NCBI GenBank assembly: GCA_965220665.1
Contig: CBDCQQ010000004.1
Location: 806,001-870,000 of the forward strand
Origin: JAJDZL01 sp965220665
GTDB lineage: Bacteria; Pseudomonadota; Gammaproteobacteria; Arenicellales; JAJDZL01
Length of the DNA: 64,000 bases
Direction of reading: 5' to 3'
A model generated the notes under the pieces. The model was not told the origin of the DNA and did no database searches. It worked only from the letters and a program-made list of their open reading frames with translations. Below are positions 9,313-18,486 of the stretch, piece by piece. Both the position numbers and the translations under genes were made by a program. Within the stretch, counting starts at the first letter, position 1. Each line of letters starts with the position of its first letter.

Positions 9313-10434
9313 CTACATGATGACCATGTTATCCCGGTGAATTAGTTCGTGATCCCTCACGTATCCCAATACTGATTCAATACGATCAGTTCGATGCCCT
9401 TTAATTTGACTGGCTTCTTCTGAATCGTAATTGATGAGACCGCGCGCAACTTCCCTGGAGTCGGTATTCAGGCACACGACGAGGTCGCCGCGTCTGAACT
9501 TTCCCTCAACCTGTTTGACGCCAACCGACAGCAGACTACGACCCTGGTCCAGTAGTGCTGTAACTGCACCTTGATCAAGATGGAGTTTTCCTGCCACACG
9601 TGTCCGCCCTGCCAACCATTGTTTGTGTGCTGCAATTCTTCCTGTCCTTGATAGCAGCAAGGTTCCTTCTGCCTGATTGGCGATGATTTTCTGTAACTGA
9701 TTCTCAACCAGTCCTGATGCGATGAACGTTGCTGCGCCTGAACGAGCAGCCTTACGGGCAGCTTCCAGCTTGGCAAGCATTCCCCCGCGTCCGTACTGAC
9801 TACTCGGTCCAACGACTCGGTCAAGGGATTCGTCGTGGGGATAAGCCCGTGAAATCAGCTTGGCGTTTGAGTCTGTTCGAGGATCAGAATCATACAAACC
9901 TGTTTGATCGGTCAATATTACCAGCAGATCCGCATCAACAATATTCGTAACCAGACCAGCCAAATTGTCGTTATCCCCAAATTTAATATCTTCGGTGGTA
10001 ACGGTGTCATTCTCATTGACTATCGGAATAATCCCTTTTTCAAGCAAGGTTCTGATGGTATTACGGGTGTTCAGATATCGTGCGCGATCTGAAAGATCTG
10101 CATTGGTCAGTAAAATCTGAGCTGTCAGGTAGCCGTGTTTTTCAAAAGCGATTTCATAAGTTCGAACGAGTCCCATCTGCCCGACAGCAGCTGCAACCTG
10201 CAGCAGGTGTACTTCATGCGGTCGCTCACTCCAGCCTAGCCGTTTCATACCCTCCATTACGGATCCAGAGGAAACCAGCACCACCTCGACACCAGCGCGC
10301 TTTAAATCGGCAATCTGTCCCGCCCAGCCATGGATTCGGTCAACGTTAATTCCAGTTTCAATATTTGTAATCAAAGAACTGCCAACTTTAACGACCCATC
10401 GACGCGTTGCACTGTAATCATATGGACCTGTCAC
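9313..10434 (-). CDS. proB: Glutamate 5-kinase
   Basis: A 373-residue amino-acid kinase with a C-terminal PUA domain; it phosphorylates glutamate as the first step of proline synthesis. Visible motifs are VVKVGSSLITN at the start, VSSGSVMEGMKRL, NENDTV and FGDNDNLAGLV in the kinase core, GRGGMLAKLEAARKA, and a PUA region from about residue 280. The start is GTG at 10434, overlapping the obgE stop by 4 bp (GTGA). It is the last gene of the rplU-rpmA-obgE-proB cluster, a common proteobacterial order. Length is standard for the two-domain form. Confidence 0.95.
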   Translation of the reverse strand: MTGPYDYSATRRWVVKVGSSLITNIETGINVDRIHGWAGQIADLKRAGVEVVLVSSGSVMEGMKRLGWSERPHEVHLLQVAAAVGQMGLVRTYEIAFEKHGYLTAQILLTNADLSDRARYLNTRNTIRTLLEKGIIPIVNENDTVTTEDIKFGDNDNLAGLVTNIVDADLLVILTDQTGLYDSDPRTDSNAKLISRAYPHDESLDRVVGPSSQYGRGGMLAKLEAARKAARSGAATFIASGLVENQLQKIIANQAEGTLLLSRTGRIAAHKQWLAGRTRVAGKLHLDQGAVTALLDQGRSLLSVGVKQVEGKFRRGDLVVCLNTDSREVARGLINYDSEEASQIKGHRTDRIESVLGYVRDHELIHRDNMVIM

Positions 10435-11483
10435 AGCAAGAGTTCCTCAATCGATTGATGCTCGTTCGGCTCAGGTGAGTTATCCTCCAGCCAGTTCATT
10501 GCTTCGCCAACAAGCTTTTTACAACCAGAACCAGTCACGGCTGAAACGGCAAACCACTTGCCGCTCCAGTGACTCTTGGTAATGATTTCCTGCAAGTAGT
10601 TCTCCAGTTCGGCTTCTGAGACGAGATCAATCTTATTCAGAACCAGCCAGCGTTCGCGTTTTGCAAGATCTTCGTCAAACTGCGCTAGTTCATTCGCGAT
10701 TACATCGATTGACTTGGCCACCGACTCGACCTTTACGGTGGGAAAAATATCCACTACATGAAAAAGCAGACGGGTATGACGTAGGTGCTTCAAAAACTGA
10801 ATACCAAGTCCACTGCCGGTCGAAGCACCTTCGATCAGTCCTGGAATATCAGCAATCGTATAACTGCGTCCATAGCCAAGTCCAACCACCCCTCGGGATG
10901 GCTTGAGAGTGGTAAAAGGATAATCTGCAATTTTTGGTTGCGCATTGGTAACTTTCCGAATTAGGGAAGACTTTCCAGCATTTGGCAATCCAACCAAGCC
11001 AACATCAGCCAATATGCGTAGTTCCAGTTTGAGCATGCGAACTTCGCCGGCACCGCCAGGTATGGTTTTTCGCGGCGAACGGTTGGTACTGGATTTAAAC
11101 CGCGCATTACCCACACCATTTGAGCCACCTTTTGCGACCAATACCCGCTGATTCGACTCTGTAATTTCATCAATCAATTCACGAGTCTCAACATCCTGGA
11201 TCACTGTGCCAAGTGGTACGCGAATTTCGAGGTCCTCGCCATCCCTTCCCGTGGCATCGCGACCAGCACCCGGGCGCCCGTTTTGAGCACGATAGCTTCG
11301 ATGATGCTGAAAATCTACGAGGGTATTCAGATGTGCATCTCCAATGATGTAGATGCTACCACCCCGACCACCATCGCCGCCATCGGGCCCGCCGCGAGGT
11401 GTGTGCTTTTCGCGTCTGAATGAAAGGCAACCGGCACCGCCCTTGCCGGCCTCAACCCGAATTTGCGCTTCGTCAATAAACAT
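10431..11483 (-). CDS. obgE: Obg-family GTPase
   Basis: A 350-residue GTPase that associates with the 50S ribosomal subunit. The glycine-rich Obg fold covers residues 1-158 (KGGAGCLSFRREKHTPRGGP). The G domain shows G1 GLPNAGKSS at 165-173, G2 YPFTTL near 188-193, G3 DIPG at 212-215 and G4 NKID at 283-286. The C-terminus is short and acidic (EDNSPEPNEHQSIEELL). It lies between rpmA and proB; a hairpin terminator between rpmA and obgE probably lowers its expression compared with the ribosomal genes. Confidence 0.96.
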   Translation of the reverse strand: MFIDEAQIRVEAGKGGAGCLSFRREKHTPRGGPDGGDGGRGGSIYIIGDAHLNTLVDFQHHRSYRAQNGRPGAGRDATGRDGEDLEIRVPLGTVIQDVETRELIDEITESNQRVLVAKGGSNGVGNARFKSSTNRSPRKTIPGGAGEVRMLKLELRILADVGLVGLPNAGKSSLIRKVTNAQPKIADYPFTTLKPSRGVVGLGYGRSYTIADIPGLIEGASTGSGLGIQFLKHLRHTRLLFHVVDIFPTVKVESVAKSIDVIANELAQFDEDLAKRERWLVLNKIDLVSEAELENYLQEIITKSHWSGKWFAVSAVTGSGCKKLVGEAMNWLEDNSPEPNEHQSIEELLL

Positions 11484-11527
11484 CTAAACGCACTCAGATC
11501 GATCGGTGTGCGTCATGGCGGTCCCAT

Positions 11528-11556
11528 GGAGAAGAAGACCGGGTAAGCCCCCGGTC
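11528..11556 (-). terminator. Terminator/attenuator between rpmA and obgE
   Basis: Perfect 7-bp GC-rich stem GACCGGG (11537-11543) / CCCGGTC (11550-11556) with a 6-base loop. On the minus strand it is followed by TTCTTCTCC. It sits just after the rpmA stop, so it is expected to end most rplU-rpmA transcripts and let a fraction read into obgE-proB. Confidence 0.7.
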
Positions 11557-11568
11557 GAGTGAATTTGA

Positions 11569-11826
11569 TTAGGTGGGAATAACCGAAACTGTCTTCTTAC
11601 GAAGGGGTCCTTTAACCGCAAAATTTACATGACCGTCTGCGGTCGCAAAAAGAGTATAGTCTTTGCCCATTCCAACATTGGTTCCGGGATGAAACTTGGT
11701 ACCGCGCTGACGAACAATGATGTTACCTGCACGAATCAATTCTCCGCCATAGCGTTTAACGCCCAAGCGCTTGGAAATCGAGTCGCGTCCGTTTCTTGAA
11801 CTTCCACCCGCTTTTTTATGTGCCAT
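11569..11826 (-). CDS. rpmA: 50S ribosomal protein L27
   Basis: An 85-residue protein with the conserved L27 N-terminus MAHKKAGGSSRNGRDS, which reaches toward the peptidyl-transferase centre, and the core KRYGGELIRAGNIIVRQRG and GKDYTLFATADG. Length and sequence match the family throughout. It follows rplU after 47 bp and is followed by a terminator hairpin. Confidence 0.97.
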   Translation of the reverse strand: MAHKKAGGSSRNGRDSISKRLGVKRYGGELIRAGNIIVRQRGTKFHPGTNVGMGKDYTLFATADGHVNFAVKGPLRKKTVSVIPT

Positions 11827-11873
11827 GAGTATTTACCCTATAGATTTCATTTAGCCTCAAACCTGAAAGTCTG

Positions 11874-12263
11874 TCAGTCCTCAGCTGATTCGTCATTGCT
11901 ACTGTCAGTTTCACTAACATTCGACGCAACTGCCTTTTCGTTTGAATCACCGGCAGCACCAATGCTCAACACTTCAAGTTCTGTGTAATTTTGCCTGTGT
12001 CCGTAAGTGCGTCGATAATTTTTCCTGCGTTTCATTTTGATCACGCGGATCTTCTTCCCTCGGCCATGATCTAGAATTTTGGCGATGACTGGTGTATCTT
12101 CAACATGCGGTGTACCAATCACGGTTTGAGCACCATCGGAAACCAGCAGCACATTGTCAAACTGGACATTGTCACCGACTTCACCTCTCAGCCGTTCAAC
12201 CTTTATTCTGTTGCCTGGTTCAACTTGAACTTGCTTGCCGCCTGTTTCGATAATCGCGTACAT
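11874..12263 (-). CDS. rplU: 50S ribosomal protein L21
   Basis: A 129-residue protein. Residues 1-103 are the standard L21 core (MYAIIETGGKQVQVEPG at the start, KMKRRKNYRRTYGHRQNYTE near the end). Residues ~104-129 form an acidic Ser/Glu/Asp-rich tail (SNEKAVASNVSETDSSNDES), longer than the usual ~103-residue form. It is the first gene of the cluster and has a near-consensus sigma-70-type promoter about 55 bp upstream. Confidence 0.96.
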   Translation of the reverse strand: MYAIIETGGKQVQVEPGNRIKVERLRGEVGDNVQFDNVLLVSDGAQTVIGTPHVEDTPVIAKILDHGRGKKIRVIKMKRRKNYRRTYGHRQNYTELEVLSIGAAGDSNEKAVASNVSETDSSNDESAED

Positions 12264-12318
12264 TTTGAAATCAGATGTAGAGAAAAGAAAAGATGATGGG
12301 GGAAATAGTGAAGCGCAA

Positions 12319-12347
12319 AGTATATCGTTTTTTCAGAAATTAGTCAA
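12319..12347 (-). promoter_or_regulatory. Sigma-70-type promoter for rplU-rpmA(-obgE-proB)
   Basis: On the minus strand, -35 TTGACT (12342-12347) and -10 TATACT (12319-12324) are separated by exactly 17 bp. Each hexamer has one mismatch to consensus. This is the strongest promoter match noticed in the window and fits ribosomal-protein expression. Confidence 0.8.
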
Positions 12348-12522
12348 AAATTTTGAATCCCCGATCTGATATTCGACGAACAAAAAAGCAATGTTCAATC
12401 TGATTCAGATGGTTTCCCTTGACGTGTCTCAAAGTCGTTCTCTCCACTGCTAAATAAACGAGAAACCCTATCCCAAGCACAGTTATAACATTGTAATTTA
12501 GAATTTGTTATACTAATTTACT

Positions 12523-13710
12523 ATGTTTATCAACCGCCAACTCTATAACTCCGTTCTTCAAGCATTGAACACAATGCCTGCGGTTGCGATATTAGGGGCA
12601 CGGCAGGTCGGCAAAACAACCCTGGCACATCAGATTGCATCATCCTTTCAAAAGCCTTCCGTTTATTTGGACCTCGAACTAGAATCGGACCTCGCCAAGC
12701 TGGTCGAACCGGAAATTTATTTAAGTCAGTGCAAGGGTAAACTTCTCATCATCGATGAAGTTCAGCGAAGGCCCGGATTGTTTGCACTGTTGCGCAGCAT
12801 AATTGATGCACGGATTCGAAACGGCGAGCGCACGGCTCAGTTTCTTATACTCGGCTCGGCATCCCGGGAACTATTGCGCCAATCTTCGGAATCTCTTGCT
12901 GGCAGAATACGGTATCTTGAGCTATGCCCATTTTCGATTCTGGAAACCGTTGACAATCAGTCAGAAAGTACCGACCTTAATCGTCTCTGGCTACGCGGCG
13001 GTTTTCCGCAAAGTTACCTAGCTCATAGTGACGATGATAGCTGGTCCTGGCGAAGTGACTTCACTTTGACTTTTCTGGAACGAGATATTCCCTTGATGGG
13101 CTCTCATATCCCGCCAGTCGTTTTACGAAACCTTTGGTCAATGCTGGCTTGGGAAAACGCACAGTTGATCAACTATTCCAAATTGGCAGCCAATCTTGCT
13201 GTCAATTACAAGACAGTCCAAAATTACATGAGCCTTTTGCAGTCGCATTTCATGGTTCGTGAGCTGCACCCTTGGTCGGGCAATACCAGAAAGCGCTTAA
13301 TCAAATCCCCGAAAATCTTTCTACGGGACTCCGGAATTGCTCATCGGCTATTACGAATTACCAGTTTCGAAGATTTACTTGGTCATCCAGCGGTTGGTGC
13401 CAGTTGGGAAGCGTTCGTTGTCGAAAACCTGTTGCGAACCGTATCAGATAAGTGGGAAGTTAGCTTTTATCGGACTCAAGCAGGTGCGGAAACTGATCTG
13501 GTGCTGGAAGGGCCACGTCAGAACGTCAGGGCAATTGAAATCAAACGATCAATGTCTCCAAACTTGTCACGAGGATTTCACGAAGGTTGCAAAGATGTAA
13601 GAGCAACAGAAAAATACGTTGCTTATCCAGGTTCCGACCGATTTCCGCTCGCTAACGATACCGAGGCAATCGGAGTTGTGGAATTGCTCAGGCATCTACA
13701 AGATGGATAG
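12523..13710 (+). CDS. DUF4143-type ATPase
   Basis: A 395-residue AAA_14/DUF4143 protein of standard length. Walker A is GARQVGKT at residues 25-32, Walker B LLIIDEVQRRP, followed by LGSASRELLRQSSESLAGRI and the C-terminal nuclease-like core FYRTQAGAETDLVLEG...AIEIKRS. The role of this family is not settled. It stands alone, divergent from rplU and upstream of an unrelated DapA-family gene. Its promoter region is very AT-rich (12480-12520). It differs clearly in sequence from the other two copies, so they are not recent duplicates. Confidence 0.85.
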   Translation: MFINRQLYNSVLQALNTMPAVAILGARQVGKTTLAHQIASSFQKPSVYLDLELESDLAKLVEPEIYLSQCKGKLLIIDEVQRRPGLFALLRSIIDARIRNGERTAQFLILGSASRELLRQSSESLAGRIRYLELCPFSILETVDNQSESTDLNRLWLRGGFPQSYLAHSDDDSWSWRSDFTLTFLERDIPLMGSHIPPVVLRNLWSMLAWENAQLINYSKLAANLAVNYKTVQNYMSLLQSHFMVRELHPWSGNTRKRLIKSPKIFLRDSGIAHRLLRITSFEDLLGHPAVGASWEAFVVENLLRTVSDKWEVSFYRTQAGAETDLVLEGPRQNVRAIEIKRSMSPNLSRGFHEGCKDVRATEKYVAYPGSDRFPLANDTEAIGVVELLRHLQDG

Positions 13711-14142
13711 TGCCGAAGGTGCTGTTGCTGTGTCCAGATGCGTCAATGGCGTTCAACAGGTCCCGTGTCTTAAACATGCTCTTGTTTACCCAGCCTCCCT
13801 GTCTGCGCATTACACTTCATTCGAACACTGAATGACGCGCGTTCTGAACGCTACAGATATGCTCAATAATGAACTTAAAATGAATGCATTGCGTTCATTT
13901 ACTGGTGGTAAAGAATAGTTTTATCAAAACTGAATGAGCTAACGAGTTTGGATAACACCTCAAGTTTACTAACCAGCTGAACCGTTCGTACAGTTGACCA
14001 TTGCTCGGTCCGCGTTGATGGATTATGGAATTTATTGCCCAGACGCAGTATAAATTGCACTGAACTCGACATCACATTGATATGATCGCCACACAGGTTT
14101 GACTCTCTTAGTACTCTAACTGGATTTATCAGGTATACCTAA
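13711..14142 (+). other. Intergenic region, no gene recognised
   Basis: About 430 bp between the DUF4143 gene and the DapA-family gene. A short inverted repeat, AAATGAA (13878-13884) / TTCATTT (13894-13900), is visible but lacks a T-run. A TATGAT hexamer near 14080 could be a -10 element for the downstream gene, without a clear -35 partner. No coding sequence is supported. Confidence 0.45.
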
Positions 14143-15075
14143 ATGAAAACGATTATGGAAGGCGTCATTCCGCCAGTCATCACCCCTTATCATGAAGACC
14201 TCTCAATCGACTTTGATTCGTATGGCATTCTGCTTGAACACCTTGTAGCATCCGGTGCACACGCGGTCATTGTCGGTGGAACAACCGGGGAATATTACCT
14301 TCAGACTACCGAAGAGCGCGTGAAGTTGATTCAAAAAGCAAAAGATGTGCTAAATGGTCGGATGCCTTTGATTGCGGGTGTCGGTGGTATACGGACAGAG
14401 GACTGCATTCAAATGGGCCTTACTGCCAAATCAATTGGTTGTGACGGGATTTTGATTTCCTCCCCCTTCTATGCAGTACCAACTCAGACAGAAGTGGCTG
14501 AACACGCCATTGCGATTGATGAAGCAGTCGACCTGCCAATCATGCTCTATAACTATCCCGGTCGTACCGGTACCCGTATGGAGTCGGAATTTTTCAATCG
14601 AATCGCAGACCGACCCAATTTTCAGGCGATAAAAGAATCGAGCGGTGATATAGGTGTAGTGCATCAGTTGGTGCTGGATTACCCGCAGTTGCGTCTTTTT
14701 TGTGGCACAGATGACCAGGCACTTGAGTATTTCGCCTGGGGTGCTTCCGGCTGGGTTTGTGGTGCAGGAACTGCGCTACCCGATGAGCATCTCGCGCTTT
14801 ACCACACCTGTATCGCTGACAATGACTTTGTCACAGGAAGGGCAATCATGAAGTCATTGCTACCATACCTTGACTTTCTGGAAAATGGTGGCAAATTTAC
14901 TCAAAGCGTCAAATATTCCTGCGAACTCGCAGGCTTGCCAACAGGCTCCGTGCGCGCACCGCTACAACCTCTATCTGATATTGAGAAAGAACAACTCGCC
15001 GGAATCGTGCGGCGTCTTAAGTCCGAAATATCCGAACTGACGAACCACAAAATCCGAGTTGCGAAGCAGGCCTGA
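14143..15075 (+). CDS. DapA/NAL-family aldolase (dihydrodipicolinate synthase-like)
   Basis: A 310-residue (beta/alpha)8 class I aldolase-type protein. GGTTGEYYLQ (residues 45-54) is the substrate-carboxylate loop, Tyr138 in LYNYPGR is the proton shuttle, and Lys164 in AIKESSGD should form the Schiff base with pyruvate. These residues are shared by dihydrodipicolinate synthase, N-acetylneuraminate lyase and several 2-keto-3-deoxy acid aldolases/dehydratases. No lysine-pathway genes are nearby, so a catabolic member is as likely as the biosynthetic DapA. The ATG at 14143 fits the family start. Confidence 0.85.
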   Translation: MKTIMEGVIPPVITPYHEDLSIDFDSYGILLEHLVASGAHAVIVGGTTGEYYLQTTEERVKLIQKAKDVLNGRMPLIAGVGGIRTEDCIQMGLTAKSIGCDGILISSPFYAVPTQTEVAEHAIAIDEAVDLPIMLYNYPGRTGTRMESEFFNRIADRPNFQAIKESSGDIGVVHQLVLDYPQLRLFCGTDDQALEYFAWGASGWVCGAGTALPDEHLALYHTCIADNDFVTGRAIMKSLLPYLDFLENGGKFTQSVKYSCELAGLPTGSVRAPLQPLSDIEKEQLAGIVRRLKSEISELTNHKIRVAKQA

Positions 15076-15274
15076 ACTCGCTTCACATCGCTCACGAATT
15101 CTCGGTTCAGATTTCATCCTCAGTTATCAGACTGATTTCTTTGACATAAGCCAGAAACATTCATAGCTGCTATCCAAGCAAAAGACCATAATCTTTCAAT
15201 CGAAGATGGCATGCGACAGGTGTTAGGTTCAACCGAAACATTAACTGTTCTGTCTTGGCATCCTAAATCGCATT

Positions 15275-15373
15275 GACTTAGTCCTTGAAATGTAAAATTT
15301 GGACTACCAAATTCGAACTGCCCCTAAAAATACGTCGGGACCCAATTTTCCGGGCGCATAATTTCAGATTTGG
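15275..15373 (+). repeat. ~99-bp imperfect direct repeat, copy A (left of R-M locus)
   Basis: It starts GACTTAGTCCTTGAAATGTA and ends AATTTCAGATTTGG. Aligned by hand with 22225-22323, about 84 of 99 positions agree without gaps, and similarity stops at both ends. The two copies are in the same orientation and flank hsdM-hsdS-hsdR with its small companion genes. The rest of the gap between 15076 and 15526 holds no recognised gene. Confidence 0.75.
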
Positions 15374-15526
15374 AACAATAGCTGTCAACTTGCAATTTGA
15401 ATCAGATGCAAAATTCAATCTGTTTCAAAACATGGTTTCTGAGACTAGTCTATTTTTGGAATAAATTAATTCCACATAAAAGTCAAGCAATCAACCCAAT
15501 TCCAGCACGAATACTGAGATTCACTG

Positions 15527-17089
15527 ATGACGAACGAACAGAAGCAGAACCTGGAGCGACAGCTCTGGAACATTGCGAATGAACTGAGAGGCAAAATGGA
15601 TGCCGACGAGTTTCGCGACTATATTCTCGGATTCGTTTTCTACAAGTACCTGTCTGAAAAACAGCACTCACACGCAAACAGGATTCTTGAGAATGAAGAC
15701 GTCAATGAATTTGTTGAAGTAGCCGATGATGAATCAATTGAGGCGATTCGCGAAGATTCCCTATTACACTTGGGATATTTTCTAAAACCCGAGGAACTGT
15801 TTTCAGCGATTGCAGCAAAAGGCAATGCAGACTTTGAAGATGAAGATAACTTCATTCTGGAAGATCTGGAGAACATTCTCAACAACATCGAGCAGAGCAC
15901 GATGGGTACCGAAAGTGAAGATGATTTCAACAAGCTGTTTGAAGATCTTGATTTATCGAGCACCAAACTGGGGCGTACGCCCAATGCAAGAAATGCCCTG
16001 ATCGCAAAGATACTGTTTCACCTGGACCGGATTGACTTCAAACTGGAAGAGACTGAAGCAGATGTATTGGGAGATGCCTACGAATATTTAATTGGTCAGT
16101 TTGCTGCAGGTGCCGGGAAGAAAGCGGGAGAATTCTATACACCTGCACAAGTCTCCAAGGTGCTGGCCAAGATCGTTACATTGGACAAGGAACGGATCAG
16201 GACCGCCTACGATCCGACCTGCGGTTCGGGTTCGCTGCTGCTTAGGGTTGACAAAGAAGCGAAAGTGGCTGAGTTCTTCGGACAGGAACTGAATCGAACC
16301 ACCTACAACCTTGCCCGCATGAACATGATTCTTCACGGGATTCATTTCAGCCGGTTCGATATCCGACAGGAAGATACGCTGGAACATCCGCAGCATCTGG
16401 ACATGCAGTTTGAAGCAATCGTTGCCAATCCGCCTTTTTCAGCGAAATGGAAAGGCAGGGACAATCCGCTGAACGAAACTGATGATCGATTCAGTCAGTA
16501 TGGCAGGCTGGCTCCAACATCAAAAGCCGATTTCGCTTTCGTGCAGCACATGATTCATCACATGGCGGAAAATGCCGTGATGGCTGTGGTATTGCCGCAT
16601 GGCGTTCTGTTTCGAGGTGCAGCAGAAGAAACAATTCGAAAATACATCATTCAGGTGCAGAATTTTCTGGATGCAGTGATTGGATTGCCTCCGGCATTGT
16701 TTTACGGTACGGGCATTCCTGCATGCATTCTGGTATTCAAGAAATGCAGAGAGTGCGATGAGAATATCCTGTTTATTGATGCATCCAGGCAGTTTGAAAA
16801 AGTAGGGAATCAGAACAGGGTGTTGGATGAACATGTAGAGAGGATTGTTGCTACTTATGAAAAACGGGAAACGATTGAAAAATATTCACATGTCGCCAGC
16901 ATGGAGGAGATTGCCGAAAACGACTACAACCTCAACATTCCCCGTTATGTGGATACCTTTGAGGAAGAAGAGTCGGTTGATCTCGGTGCTGTGGCTGAGG
17001 CAATCAAATCATTGGATGCAGAAATCGAGAAAAACGATGAAGTAATTTCGAGATTCTGTCGGGAACTAGGAATAGAAGCCCCGATTTAG
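15527..17089 (+). CDS. hsdM: Type I restriction-modification system, methyltransferase subunit HsdM
   Basis: A 520-residue N6-adenine DNA methyltransferase. The N-terminal HsdM domain covers about residues 5-180 (RQLWNIANELRGKMDADEFR). GEFYTPAQV at 201-209 opens the catalytic domain, AdoMet motif I is DPTCGSG at 229-235 and catalytic motif IV is NPPF at 301-304. It modifies the adenines chosen by HsdS and is needed for restriction by HsdR. The ATG at 15527 follows repeat copy A by ~150 bp; hsdS starts 12 bp after the stop. Length is normal. Confidence 0.96.
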   Translation: MTNEQKQNLERQLWNIANELRGKMDADEFRDYILGFVFYKYLSEKQHSHANRILENEDVNEFVEVADDESIEAIREDSLLHLGYFLKPEELFSAIAAKGNADFEDEDNFILEDLENILNNIEQSTMGTESEDDFNKLFEDLDLSSTKLGRTPNARNALIAKILFHLDRIDFKLEETEADVLGDAYEYLIGQFAAGAGKKAGEFYTPAQVSKVLAKIVTLDKERIRTAYDPTCGSGSLLLRVDKEAKVAEFFGQELNRTTYNLARMNMILHGIHFSRFDIRQEDTLEHPQHLDMQFEAIVANPPFSAKWKGRDNPLNETDDRFSQYGRLAPTSKADFAFVQHMIHHMAENAVMAVVLPHGVLFRGAAEETIRKYIIQVQNFLDAVIGLPPALFYGTGIPACILVFKKCRECDENILFIDASRQFEKVGNQNRVLDEHVERIVATYEKRETIEKYSHVASMEEIAENDYNLNIPRYVDTFEEEESVDLGAVAEAIKSLDAEIEKNDEVISRFCRELGIEAPI

Positions 17090-17101
17090 GAGATTGAGAG
17101 A

Positions 17102-18295
17102 ATGGAGTCTGCTTTAAACAAAAGGGTTCCAATTTTGCGATTTAAGGATGATTTTGGAGAAGAGTATCCGGGGTGGAATATCCTTAACCTGGAAACAGTT
17201 TCCACTGTTGTAATGGGAACTTCCCCTAGATCAGAAGCATACAACCAACGAATGGAAGGTCTTCCTCTGATTCAAGGAAATGCGGATATTGAGAACAGAG
17301 TGTCAGCACCCAGAATTTATACGAGCGTGACAACTAAAGTTTGTCGCCCTGGTGATATTTTGTTAAGTGTTAGAGCACCAGTTGGTGAAGTATCTACTTC
17401 GGCTCACAAAGCTTGTATTGGCCGGGGGATCGCTGCGATAAGAGCGAAGGAAGAAACTTCACAAAGTTATCTGTATCAAAAATTAATTTGGTTTGAACCA
17501 AAGTGGAAACGGTTCTCACAGGGCAGCACATTTGATTCTATAAATTCGAAAGATTTACAGACGCTGCAAATTGCCCTCCCTGATAAAGAAGAACAGCACA
17601 AAATCGCCAATTTCCTCTCTTCAATCGACACGCGCATTGAGCAGCTGGAGAAGAAAAAAGCCCTGTTTGAGCAATACAAGAAAGGTCTGATGCAGAAACT
17701 GTTCAGTCAGGAGATTCGATTTAAGGACGATCAGGGGAAAGAGTATCCGAAGTGGGAGGAGAAAAGACTGGGAGTTATTTTTTCAGAAAGGAAAGATACA
17801 GCAAATTCTGAAACCGAAATGTTGTCAGTAACGATTTCTAATGGTGTCGTTCGGGCTCGAGATCTTGATAGACGTGACACTTCTCCAGCTGATAAATCAA
17901 AATACAAGAAAGTAGTGATCGGTGACATTCCTTACAACTCGATGAGAATGTGGCAAGGAGCGAGCGGTGTCTCACGATTCAATGGTATTGTTAGTCCAGC
18001 ATATACCGTTATTGTCCCTAACGATGATCAAGTTCCGGAATTCTGGGGGTATTACTTCAAACTAATCAATGTTTTGCATGTATTTCAAAGATATTCACAG
18101 GGATTGACTTCTGATACTTGGAATCTGAAATTTCCAGTGTTATCAGGAATAAAATTTTGGGTTTCAATCGAAGAAGAACAACAAGAAATCGCCGACTTCC
18201 TCTCTTCCATCGACAGAAAAATTGAACTAATCGATGATCAGATCGACCAATCCAGAGAATTCAAGAAGGGCCTGCTCCAGCAGATGTTCGTCTAG
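17102..18295 (+). CDS. hsdS: Type I restriction-modification specificity subunit HsdS
   Basis: A 397-residue protein with two target-recognition domains, each reading one half of a bipartite site, separated by conserved helical spacers. The conserved blocks are duplicated: RFKDDFGEEYPGW (near residue 13) recurs as RFKDDQGKEYPKW (near 207), and EEQHKIANFLSSIDTRIEQL recurs near the C-terminus as EEQQEIADFLSSIDRKIEL. The DNA of these blocks is also similar (17139-17176 versus 17718-17755, 30 of 38 bases). GGAG precedes the ATG. It is intact, with both half-domains present. Confidence 0.95.
   Translation: MESALNKRVPILRFKDDFGEEYPGWNILNLETVSTVVMGTSPRSEAYNQRMEGLPLIQGNADIENRVSAPRIYTSVTTKVCRPGDILLSVRAPVGEVSTSAHKACIGRGIAAIRAKEETSQSYLYQKLIWFEPKWKRFSQGSTFDSINSKDLQTLQIALPDKEEQHKIANFLSSIDTRIEQLEKKKALFEQYKKGLMQKLFSQEIRFKDDQGKEYPKWEEKRLGVIFSERKDTANSETEMLSVTISNGVVRARDLDRRDTSPADKSKYKKVVIGDIPYNSMRMWQGASGVSRFNGIVSPAYTVIVPNDDQVPEFWGYYFKLINVLHVFQRYSQGLTSDTWNLKFPVLSGIKFWVSIEEEQQEIADFLSSIDRKIELIDDQIDQSREFKKGLLQQMFV
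17139..17755 (+). repeat. Duplicated conserved blocks inside hsdS
   Basis: 17139-17176 and 17718-17755 agree at 30 of 38 positions. A second pair, around 17588-17640 and 18172-18224, encodes the FLSSID helices and is similarly close. They bracket the first variable recognition domain and could allow recombination that swaps or doubles recognition domains. The interval given spans the first pair. Confidence 0.7.
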
Positions 18296-18381
18296 TATTT
18301 GCTTTCTATGGGAAAATCAAGACAAGCATGTCAATACAGCGTAAATGAAGGATTCATTCAATATCTGGACGAACTAATCCA

Positions 18382-18486
18382 ATGGATAGCTTTATGAGAT
18401 ACGGCCGAACTCTGTTTAAACAGAACTATTCCGCTTATGTTGAGCAGCTTGCTGAAAATGTTTCTGAAATGGATTCAGATTCGTAA
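18382..18486 (+). CDS. Small ORF ahead of hsdR, unknown
   Basis: A 34-residue ORF (MDSFMRYGRTLFKQ onward) in the ~190-bp gap between hsdS and hsdR. Its TAA shares its last base with the hsdR start (TAATG), a classic translational-coupling arrangement. No ribosome-binding site is clear upstream and the peptide matches nothing I recognise. It may be a leader that couples hsdR translation, or chance. Confidence 0.3.
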   Translation: MDSFMRYGRTLFKQNYSAYVEQLAENVSEMDSDS

